This document shows, piece after piece, positions 57,126 through 64,000 of a DNA stretch of 64,000 bases (the stretch's first letter is position 1; every line of letters begins with the position of its first letter). The stretch is from Paracoccus liaowanqingii. GTDB lineage: Bacteria; Pseudomonadota; Alphaproteobacteria; Rhodobacterales; Rhodobacteraceae. Both the position numbers and the translations under genes were made by a program. Under the pieces are notes generated by a model. It saw nothing but the letters and a program-made list of their open reading frames with translations. It was not told the origin of the DNA and made no database searches. Location: NCBI RefSeq assembly GCF_004683865.2, contig NZ_CP040765.1, positions 1 through 64,000 of the forward strand. The letters run 5' to 3'.

Positions 57126-59209
57126 CGGTATGCCACCTTGGCCGCCAGCGTGCGCCCCTCGCCGTAATAGCAGCCGAAGGACCCGCAATTGGCCAGATAG
57201 ACCTCGTCGGTCAGATTGGCGAGATTGACGGATGCCTCGACATTGCCGCGCGCATAGCTGGCGCCCAGATCGACCAGCGTGACGCCGTCGAGTTCGAAGG
57301 TGTTTCCGAAATCGCCCTTGCGCGAGCCGATATGGCGCACGCCGCCCCCGGCGCGGATACCGTTGCCGAAATCGCGGTCGACCCACAGGCTGGCCAGATG
57401 GCGGGGGGCGTTGGGCATCTCCAGCCCGTCCTCGGGGCCGCCGACCTGCTCGGTGCGGTTATAGGCATAGCCTGCGCGGACGGCCCATCCCTCGGTCAGC
57501 TCGGCCGTGGCCTCCAGTTCCAGACCCCGGGATGTGATCTCGCCCACCTGCCGGTTCACCCCGGCCCCCAGATTGCGGACCAAATTCTCTTGCGTCAGAT
57601 CATAGACCGCCGCGGTGAACAGGCCGTCGAAGGTGGTGGGCTGGTATTTCACGCCCAGCTCCCACTGCTTGCCGGTGGTGGGCTCAAGCGTCTCGCCGGT
57701 CGTGTCGTCCAGCCCGACCAAGGGGTCGAACGAGGTCGAATAGCTGGCATAGGGCATCACGCCGTTAGCCATCACATAGGACAGGCCAGCCCGCCCGGTC
57801 AGCGCGTCGTCGGACTGGTCCAGCCCGCTCTCTCCAACGAAATTGGTGAACTCAGCACCGGTCTGTTCGGTCCAGTCCTGCCGCAGAGCCAGAGAGCCGC
57901 GCCAATTGCCGACCGAGATCTCGTCCTGCAGATAGATCCCGACCTGCTTCAGTGTCACGTCGCTGATGCTGGTGTACCAGGCGGGCTGCAGGGGCAGGGC
58001 GCCATAGTCCGGCGCCCGCCAGTCCAACGGCTGACCAAAGAAGAACTCGGTCGTCGTGTCCGCGTCGTATTGGCGGATATCCAGCCCGACCAGCAGATCA
58101 TGGGTCACGGCGCCGGTGGTGATCCGGTTCGACAGACGCGTGTCGAGGTTCAGCCCCGAGGTGCTTTCCTGCTGCCGGTTGGCACCGCGCGTGACCGCCA
58201 GCCCGTCATCGGTCAGCCCGCTGACGTAATGGCCGGTATAGTCCCAATCGAACCGCTCGGCGCGGAAGCCCTGCGACAGGGTCCAGCCATTGTCCAGCTC
58301 GTGGCTGATCTCGATGCCGACATTGGCCATCTCGCGGTCGCTGTCGTCGAAGGAGGGCTCGCCATAGTAATCGTCGCGCAGGTCCTTGCCGTCCGCGATC
58401 CCGGTCAGCGCGAAGGGCACGCCCGGCGGCGAGATCGGCGCGTCCTTGGTGTAGGACGCGATCAGGTCCACCGTGGTCAGCGCATTGGGCGCATAGCGCA
58501 GCGCCGCGCCCAGATAGCCGCGCTGGTTGGTCAACTGGCTGATCTGGCTCTGGCTGTCGCGGGCGATCCCGGTCAGGCGCCACGACAGCACGTCGGACGG
58601 CGCGCGGTTCACATCGAAGAACAATTGTCCGCTGTCATTGCTGTCATAACCTGTGCCAATCTCGGTGACATTGGTGGCCTGCGCGCGCTTCTGCACCTGA
58701 TTGATGATCCCCGAGGGCGATCCCGCGCCGTAAAGCGACGAATTCGGGCCTTTCAGAACCTCGACCTGCTGGACGCCATAGGTCTCGAAGGCCGGGGCGC
58801 CCATGTAGCGCAGCTGGCGCAACCCGTTCACATATTGCGATCCGCGTGCCTCGAAGCCGCGCACCGTCGGACTGTCGAAGCGCGGATCGGCGCCAAAGGG
58901 CTCACCCAGCACACCGGCGGTATAGTTCAGCGCCTGTCCCAGGGTTTGGGCGTTCTGGTCTTCGATCTGCTGGCCGGTGACAACCGAGATCGACTGCTGC
59001 GTCTCCGCCAGCGGGGTGTCGGACTTGGTTGCCACCTGCCCATAGCCCGCGACATAGCCGTCCGCCTGCGCCGAGGTATCGGTTGTGGCCGTCAGGACGA
59101 TCTCGTCCAGCAGAATGGGCTCCGGCGCGTCCTGCGACAGGGCGGCGGTTGCCGAAAGCGCAAGGATGCTGGCCCCTGCGAGGCATGTCGAACGGAATGA
59201 GGGGGACAC
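57119..59209 (-). CDS. fhuA: TonB-dependent siderophore receptor (FhuA/FpvA type)
   Basis: 696 residues from GTG 59209 with a signal peptide ending near LSATAALSQD. The plug domain is visible as PLAETQQSISVVTGQQIEDQ, SPTVRGFEARGSQYVNGLRQ and EVLKGPNSSLYGAGSPSGII. The barrel ends LAAKVAYRW with the aromatic C-terminus. ILLDEIVLTATT near residue 32 is a TonB-box-like stretch. First gene of the receptor, binding protein, permease, ATPase operon, all overlapping. An iron-responsive promoter is expected in 59210-59300, but I could not fix an operator. Confidence 0.92.
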   Translation of the reverse strand: MSPSFRSTCLAGASILALSATAALSQDAPEPILLDEIVLTATTDTSAQADGYVAGYGQVATKSDTPLAETQQSISVVTGQQIEDQNAQTLGQALNYTAGVLGEPFGADPRFDSPTVRGFEARGSQYVNGLRQLRYMGAPAFETYGVQQVEVLKGPNSSLYGAGSPSGIINQVQKRAQATNVTEIGTGYDSNDSGQLFFDVNRAPSDVLSWRLTGIARDSQSQISQLTNQRGYLGAALRYAPNALTTVDLIASYTKDAPISPPGVPFALTGIADGKDLRDDYYGEPSFDDSDREMANVGIEISHELDNGWTLSQGFRAERFDWDYTGHYVSGLTDDGLAVTRGANRQQESTSGLNLDTRLSNRITTGAVTHDLLVGLDIRQYDADTTTEFFFGQPLDWRAPDYGALPLQPAWYTSISDVTLKQVGIYLQDEISVGNWRGSLALRQDWTEQTGAEFTNFVGESGLDQSDDALTGRAGLSYVMANGVMPYASYSTSFDPLVGLDDTTGETLEPTTGKQWELGVKYQPTTFDGLFTAAVYDLTQENLVRNLGAGVNRQVGEITSRGLELEATAELTEGWAVRAGYAYNRTEQVGGPEDGLEMPNAPRHLASLWVDRDFGNGIRAGGGVRHIGSRKGDFGNTFELDGVTLVDLGASYARGNVEASVNLANLTDEVYLANCGSFGCYYGEGRTLAAKVAYRW

Positions 59210-59599
59210 GATGACCTGCTAATTGACGGCTTTCCGGTTAACTGACTAGTTTTGTCGGATTCGTCAATCTGAGAAAAGTTCAGGAAGCATCCGGCTGTGC
59301 AGGCAGCGGGAATACTGCGATTTTCGGACACCTCACTAGCAGCCACGACAGGCAGTGTTGGTGCTGAAATTATCCGGCCCACTCGATGTCGACGTCATTC
59401 AAGTCGTGACGGTTGAGCGGCTTCAGTTGCTGTGCGAGCTACTTTTTCGAACAATACGGGCGCTACAGAGTTTTTCAGCGCCTCGATCCCCCAAACGCAG
59501 GTTTGGTAAGGGTGCTAAATCTTTTAGGAACGTCTCAACTGCACAGCATCCTTGATGGACGTAGCATTGCTGCCAATCCGGCAGGCGGCGGCAGTGCAA
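59210..59599. other. upstream region of the siderophore operon
   Basis: About 390 bases without a gene. The AT-rich stretch 59215-59300 is the likely promoter. An imperfect inverted pair TTGAC and GTTAA sits near 59222-59243, too weak to assign to a regulator. Nothing else is recognised. Confidence 0.4.
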
Positions 59600-60294
59600 T
59601 CAGCGACTGGTCTTCGCCCGACGCCGCCGCTTCCAGGCCTTGAACCTCTTTCGCCATTCACGAACCTTGCTAGCCTTTGGGATGAGGTGGGCCCGCAGCT
59701 CTGGCCGGGCCGGAACCTGTAACGCCGCTTCGAACTCGGTGTCGAAATCCGCCAAAGACAAGATTGCCGCGTCCTTGACCAGACAGGCTTTTGCACGCCC
59801 CGCCTTAGACAGACACCGGGTCAGGGCTGCTGACAGATCCTCGTCGCTCACCAGATCTGGATCGAACACTTCGGTCCAGCCCAGCTTGCCTGCCTGACGT
59901 GTGACCTTGTCGCCACCGGAAACCGGATCGATCGCAATGGTCGGAATACCATTCTTCAGTGCCAGCACCATGCCATGAAGCCGGGTGGTCAGCATCGCAT
60001 CCAGCCTGCCGAGGATCGCTTCAAACTGCGCCGCGTTGGACAGACCGAACCTATTCGTTTCGACCGGCACCGAGGTGTCCAGTTCAATGAAGGCCACACA
60101 CCGGACCGCTCGATCAAGCGGCACAGTTTCGCGGCAGCCAGTTCGCCCCGGTGACGCCCCGCATATTCGCGTTGGGGTCCGGCCAGACAGATGCCCACGA
60201 CCGGCACAGAGGGCGATGTCTCCCGAAAGCTCAGATCGGCACGCACCGTTCTGTCACTGTCCCGCTCGGGCGTCCAAGCCGGAAATCGAGGCAT
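59600..60294 (-). pseudogene. polysaccharide pyruvyltransferase-like protein, frameshifted and truncated
   Basis: The C-terminal part (from about 60124 to 59600) reads AVRCVAFIELDTSVPVETNR, LDAMLTTRLHGMVLALKNGI and PTIAIDPVSGGDKVTRQ, the TTRLHG/AID pattern of polysaccharide pyruvyl transferases, with a basic tail KRFKAWKRRRRAKTSR. The preceding part lies in another frame (60294 to about 60120: VPVVGICLAGPQREYAGRHR, GELAAAKL). One indel near 60120 would join them. The N-terminal half of a normal protein is missing. It may be a stray relic of the exopolysaccharide locus. Confidence 0.55.
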
Positions 60295-60577
60295 GGCTTT
60301 GGGAACAGAGTGACCAGCAAGCTAAATTTCCACCGGAACTATAGTTCGAGTACTCGCCATTAAGGCGCGTTCCTAATCAACAATTCCCTTTTGCTGACAA
60401 CACCGGGGCGAACCCTTGCTTCGGGGTTTTCAGATGCATAGCGCCAGTGCGTGCCAGAACAACTATCGAAGGTCGAGCCGGGCCATTAGTCTTCTCGAAA
60501 CGCTCATCGATGGTGGCGGGGACAGGGGACCACCTGCATTGCACACTAGCAGCAAATAATCAGCGATAAGGGCGCAT
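60295..60577. other. intergenic region before the small membrane protein gene
   Basis: Some 280 bases with no gene recognised. A weak hairpin-like AACCC...GGGGTTTT lies at 60411-60430. Confidence 0.35.
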
Positions 60578-60937
60578 ATGAAATTTGTCATAAAATTCGC
60601 TGGCCTTGCGACGGTGGGAATGTGTTTCTGGCTGGTCGTGTCGATCGTTGCGGGCACGCCCGAGCCATGGGATGCGGAAAGCTATTGGACAGTCGCCTAC
60701 CCGATCTCGGGTCTTCTGGCAGCGATCATCGGGTTCCGATCTGAGCATCGAGGCTGGCTGGTGGGAATCATCCTGACCCAGGCCCAGTTCCCTGTCATGC
60801 TAACTCTTGCAGGCCTTGGTCCGATGTCCGCTTTCGGGCTGGCGCTTCTGGCCGCACTGGCCATTCCGGTGACGATCGTGTCGGCGGCAGCCAGTTGGAT
60901 CGGTCGCAGGCGACGCCAGGATCGATATCCTCCGTGA
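60578..60937 (+). CDS. small four-helix membrane protein of unknown function
   Basis: 119 residues with four likely membrane segments (about 4-25, 39-53, 61-80, 86-110) and a basic end RRRRQDRYPP. ATG 60578 has only weak upstream purines (AAGGGC). No family is recognised. It stands alone between a pseudogene and a receptor gene and could be an inner-membrane accessory protein. The hydrophobic pattern supports a real gene. Confidence 0.6.
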   Translation: MKFVIKFAGLATVGMCFWLVVSIVAGTPEPWDAESYWTVAYPISGLLAAIIGFRSEHRGWLVGIILTQAQFPVMLTLAGLGPMSAFGLALLAALAIPVTIVSAAASWIGRRRRQDRYPP

Positions 60938-61090
60938 ATGGTCCCAATGTGCCACACCTCAAGGCGGGACACCGAATCGGATAAAAAGCCTGGTGACCTT
61001 TGCAATATCCTGTGCTTAGAGGATTTCAGAAGCCAGCCGACGCGGTCCGACGCTCTTGCAAGCTCATTCGTTGACACGAAGGAGTGAGAG

Positions 61091-63022
61091 ATGTCGAAAT
61101 CCCCGCTTGCAGCTGTGCTGCTCGGTTCTTCCCTGTTGCCCGGCCATGCCTTGGCGCAGGCCATTCTGCTGGATCCCATCGTCCTGTCCGTGGTCGATGA
61201 CCCCTCGGGCCAGATTGCCGTGAGCGAGGCCCAGATCCGGGATGCGCGCACCGGCACGCTGGAAGACCTGTTCCGCGCCGAGCCGAGCGTGACCGTGGGC
61301 GGCGGCATCGCCATTGCCGAACGGGTGTTCGTCAACGGCATCGATGAGCAGCAGCTGGCGGTCAGCGTCGACGGGGCAGCACAGAACAACCGCATGTTTC
61401 ATCACACCGGCACGAACATCATTGACCCGAACCTGCTGAAGGCCGCCCGCGTCGATCCGGGTGTGGCGCCTGCCGATGCGGGCTTTGCGGCCTTGGCCGG
61501 AAGCCTGGCCTATGAGACGAAATCGGCGCCGGACCTGCTGGAGCCCGGACGCCGCTTCGGGGGGCAGGCCACCACCGGCCTTGCGGGCAATGGCGATACC
61601 GCCACGGGTGCGCTTGCGCTCTATGGGCAGCAGGGGCCCGTCGATGTCCTGGTCTATGGCAAGCGCGCGACGGGCGAGGCCTACACGGACGGCGATGGCG
61701 CGGTCGTGCCGCGCACAGGTGCCGACATGACCAGCTTTGCGCTGAAGCTGGGCACGCAGATGGGCGACTGGCGGGCCGAGCTGGGTGCGATCGGGTTCAA
61801 GGACGATGCCCTGCGGCCCTATCGCGCCAATTTGGGCGGCGTGTTCGGCGGGCGCCCCACGCCCGAGACGCGGCGCTATGCCCTGGACCAGAACAGCCAG
61901 ACCCTGACCCTGCGCCGCACGGGCACCGATGGCCTGCTGAACCCCGAAATCCGCCTGTCCCGCAGCGAAAGCGCGCTCGATACGTTCGACCTGGCGACCG
62001 CCGAAACCCCCGCCCCAGATTTCAACACTGGTGTTGCCGACACGGTCAGCCTGGTCGTGCAGAACCGGTTCCAATTGGGCGGGGCCGAGGTCACCGCGGG
62101 TCTGGACACCGCTCGCAGCCGCGGCCGGTACGAGGGTCAATACGATGGCAGCGTCTTGGCCTTCCGCGAGGATCGTACCAATACCGGCCTCTTCGTGCAG
62201 GCGCGGGGCCGCCACGGCCCGATCGATTACAGCGCCGGCCTGCGCTATGACCAGAGCCGCTTCACCGGCGTGGGCGGGCAGGCGGTCGATACCGACGGGG
62301 CCAGCGTCAATGCCGCGATCACTTGGCACGTGACAGATACTCTGTCGCTGAATGCCGGCGCCTCCAGCGTGTTCGGGGGCACGCAGCTGGCCTCGGTCTA
62401 CGAGCTGGACGATTTTTCGGCACCCGACGCCTATGACGCGCTCGGGGCGACGCGCGGGCAGAACCGGGTTCTGGGGGCCGAATGGACGCAGGGCGGCACC
62501 ACCCTGGGGGCCGAGATCTTCCGCACCCGTCTTGGCGATGTCCGCAAGGGCCTGACCGCCCGGGACCTGGAAAGCGAAAGTTTCCGCCTGTCGGCCCGCC
62601 AAGACTGGCGGGGGGGCTTCGCGGCGCTGCGATACAGCGATACCGAGGTGACGCTGGACGGGCGCGGGGCCTCCAGTTTCGATGTCCGTGAACTGGGCAC
62701 CATCCCGGGCGCCATGCTGACGCTGGAGGCGCGCCACGAGGTAGGGGCCGGGCTGACCCTGGGCGGCATCGTCCAGCATGCCATCGAGGAGGAGACCCGC
62801 GCGGCGGACACCGACAGCGACTGGCCGGGTTACACGGTCGTCGACATCTTCGCCGAATACGAGCCGGCCGTCCTCGACAATGTCACCTTCCGCGCCGAGG
62901 TCACCAACCTCTTTGACCGCAACTATGTGGACCGCGCCAGCTATGGCGGCGACTATGCCGAGGTGGTGGGCCAGCGCGAACCGGGCCGCAGCATCTCAGC
63001 CACCGCCGTGCTGCGGTTCTGA
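61091..63022 (+). CDS. TonB-dependent receptor of unknown ligand
   Basis: 643 residues, ATG 61091 preceded by AAGGAGTGAGAG, with a signal peptide (SPLAAVLLGSSLLPGHALAQ). A plug-like start is visible (ILLDPIVLSVVDD, FRAEPSVTVGGGIAIAERVF, VNGIDEQQLAVSVDGAAQNN). The barrel ends NLFDRNYVDRASYGGDYAEV and SISATAVLRF. It differs from the siderophore receptor in the plug and lacks the FRAP/NPDL-type motifs I would expect of a heme receptor, so ligand is unknown (iron chelate, heme or another nutrient). No transport genes follow it. Confidence 0.88.
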   Translation: MSKSPLAAVLLGSSLLPGHALAQAILLDPIVLSVVDDPSGQIAVSEAQIRDARTGTLEDLFRAEPSVTVGGGIAIAERVFVNGIDEQQLAVSVDGAAQNNRMFHHTGTNIIDPNLLKAARVDPGVAPADAGFAALAGSLAYETKSAPDLLEPGRRFGGQATTGLAGNGDTATGALALYGQQGPVDVLVYGKRATGEAYTDGDGAVVPRTGADMTSFALKLGTQMGDWRAELGAIGFKDDALRPYRANLGGVFGGRPTPETRRYALDQNSQTLTLRRTGTDGLLNPEIRLSRSESALDTFDLATAETPAPDFNTGVADTVSLVVQNRFQLGGAEVTAGLDTARSRGRYEGQYDGSVLAFREDRTNTGLFVQARGRHGPIDYSAGLRYDQSRFTGVGGQAVDTDGASVNAAITWHVTDTLSLNAGASSVFGGTQLASVYELDDFSAPDAYDALGATRGQNRVLGAEWTQGGTTLGAEIFRTRLGDVRKGLTARDLESESFRLSARQDWRGGFAALRYSDTEVTLDGRGASSFDVRELGTIPGAMLTLEARHEVGAGLTLGGIVQHAIEEETRAADTDSDWPGYTVVDIFAEYEPAVLDNVTFRAEVTNLFDRNYVDRASYGGDYAEVVGQREPGRSISATAVLRF

Positions 63023-63420
63023 TCAAAACCCGGGGCAGCAGCACAGAAGCTGATATCGATGGAGCTGCCCCATTTGCGTGCGAAACATTGTGCGAGGGTC
63101 AAGCATTCAGGTTGCAAGCGCGCCTGGATGCCGATTGTTGCCATCCCATCTTCAAACATAAAACGTTCAGTGACAGAGGAGAGCGTATTCTTGCTTCGCC
63201 AGCAGATTATCAAACACGCGCATTTGTGAAATGGGTGACGAAGAAAGAAGTTCCGACAGTGGGGTGGTCGGAGCTTTCGCCGCCTGCTTGCGCGATGCCT
63301 GACGCGAACGCACGAGGACCCTCGAGCTTACCAACCTGACATCATGGAACCGTACCTGAAACATGCGTCTCGCAGGCTTGCGGGCCAACTTCTTCGACGG
63401 TCTGTAGGTCAGGACTGCGC
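63023..63420. other. intergenic region between the receptor and the marR gene
   Basis: About 400 bases where the receptor transcript and the convergent marR transcript end. Open frames on both strands (63088-63339; 63167-63388) have no recognised domain. No clear terminator. Confidence 0.4.
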
Positions 63421-63879
63421 TCAGGAGATTGCTGAGATTGCATTCAACTGCGCGCGCAGGGCGTCAGTATCGGTGGTCAGCGTCTGCTCGATTGCGGCAT
63501 GGGTGGCGATCCAGATCGGGATCGCCTGTTCCAGCAGCGCCAGACCGCTGGCCGTCAGGGTCAGGCGGCGAGATCGGCGGTCCTCGGCATCGGGCGTCAC
63601 CGTCAGCAGGCCGCGCCGCTCCAGCGGCTTGAGATTGGCGGTCAGCGTCGTGCGGTCCATTGCCAGCAGACGGGCGACCGATCCGATCGTGGGCGGCTCG
63701 GGCCGGTTCAGCGAGATCAGCAGCGAAAACTGTCCGCATTTTAGACCGGCGGGGCGCAAGGCTTCGTCGAAGCGGCGGGACAGGGCGCGGGCGGCGCGTT
63801 GCGTGTGCAGGCACAGGCAGCTGTCGCGCACCAGCAAAGTCATGCCGAAACTGGCGTGATGTGAGGAATTCGTTGACAC
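63421..63879 (-). CDS. MarR-family transcriptional regulator
   Basis: 152 residues from GTG 63879. Winged-helix MarR fold: LKCGQFSLLISLNRPEPPTI, then GSVARLLAMDRTTLTANLKP (recognition helix), LERRGLLTVTPDAEDRRSRR (wing, with the usual DxRxRR motif). Two Cys residues (CLCLHTQRA) near residues 21-23 could sense oxidants as in OhrR-like members; this is inference. It probably represses itself and the divergent gene through the palindrome at 63888-63907. Confidence 0.92.
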   Translation of the reverse strand: MSTNSSHHASFGMTLLVRDSCLCLHTQRAARALSRRFDEALRPAGLKCGQFSLLISLNRPEPPTIGSVARLLAMDRTTLTANLKPLERRGLLTVTPDAEDRRSRRLTLTASGLALLEQAIPIWIATHAAIEQTLTTDTDALRAQLNAISAIS

Positions 63880-63907
63880 AGATGCTTTTACGTTGATATC
63901 AACGTAA
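63873..63907. promoter_or_regulatory. MarR operator palindrome and putative promoter
   Basis: TTACGTTGATATCAACGTAA at 63888-63907 is a perfect 20-base palindrome, 8 bases upstream of the marR start and about 25 bases before the divergent gene. TTGACA at 63873-63878 could be the -35 of the divergent promoter, with the palindrome over the -10 region. The size fits MarR dimer sites. Confidence 0.7.
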
Positions 63908-63932
63908 CTGTCAAGGGAATCGGAGGATCACC

Positions 63933-64000
63933 ATGACCGAAACGCTGCTACCGGCTGCGGATCTGGCATTCCGCTCCACCACGCGATGGCGAAATGAAAG
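63933..64000 (+). CDS. partial gene divergent from marR, cut by the window end
   Basis: ATG 63933 has an ideal ribosome site GGAGGA 5-6 bases upstream. The 22 readable codons (MTETLLPAADLAFRSTTRWR, then NE) do not reveal a family. Its position suggests it is the MarR target. Confidence 0.6.
   Translation, partial: MTETLLPAADLAFRSTTRWRNE

Noticed and set aside
56957..59200. 747-codon plus-strand frame opposite the siderophore receptor
   Set aside because: Antisense shadow; the receptor has a signal peptide, plug and barrel end on the minus strand.
60411..60430. Possible intrinsic terminator AACCC...GGGGTTTT
   Set aside because: Stem is short and no plus-strand gene ends just before it.
61064..62779. 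571-codon minus-strand frame opposite the second TonB receptor
   Set aside because: Antisense shadow without domains.

Overview
The window looks like a mobile, GC-rich (roughly 60-65 %) replicon segment of an alphaproteobacterium. The style of the exopolysaccharide, siderophore and peptide-uptake genes and a DUF1612-type plasmid protein point to a Paracoccus-like member of the Rhodobacterales, probably on a plasmid or chromid. This assignment is inference from gene content; there is no rRNA, tRNA or replication gene here.

Layout. (1) 1-3653: three insertion-sequence genes (IS110 family, a decayed IS5-type element, an IS5-family transposase). (2) 3654-7416: an AT-rich leader and a four-gene operon (small unknown protein, KaiC-like double ATPase without KaiB, HWE histidine kinase, single-domain response regulator), with IS elements on both sides. 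(3) 7416-14579: a four-element insertion nest whose target duplications can all be read. An IS5-type element was hit by an IS21-family element, which was itself hit by a second IS21-family element; an IS256-family element struck the other half of the IS5-type element. (4) 14576-39710: an exopolysaccharide/capsule region with glycosyltransferases, a Wzy-like polymerase, a Wzc/ExoP-like co-polymerase with a defective P-loop, an ExoY-like priming transferase, an ExoF/Wza-like export protein, a Wzx-like flippase, an acyltransferase, a GH16 glycanase, a GMC oxidoreductase fused to an epimerase, a HAD-like protein, a 2-oxoglutarate-type oxygenase and a GDP-mannose synthesis enzyme (ManC). (5) 39783-43367: more IS debris (IS5-type end, IS3 family, IS66-type) and two damaged plasmid-type genes. 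(6) 43847-53095: a LysR regulator and ArgE-like deacylase divergent from a complete peptide-type ABC importer and an AbgB-like M20 hydrolase. (7) 53492-59209: a ferric-siderophore operon (receptor, binding protein, double permease, ATPase). (8) 59600-64000: a broken pyruvyltransferase gene, a small membrane protein, a second TonB-dependent receptor, and a MarR regulator divergent from a gene that runs off the window, with a perfect palindromic operator between them.

How it works together. The exopolysaccharide genes form tightly coupled runs, many with ATGA start/stop overlaps, and cover priming, chain assembly, modification, flipping, polymerisation, export and trimming. The importer region appears built to take up peptides or acylated/amide-linked amino acids and hydrolyse them in the cytoplasm. 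The two TonB receptors and the fhu-type operon serve metal acquisition. The most unusual items are the KaiC/HWE-kinase island, the GMC-epimerase fusion, the ExoP/Wzc homologue lacking its P-loop lysine, and the nested IS record.
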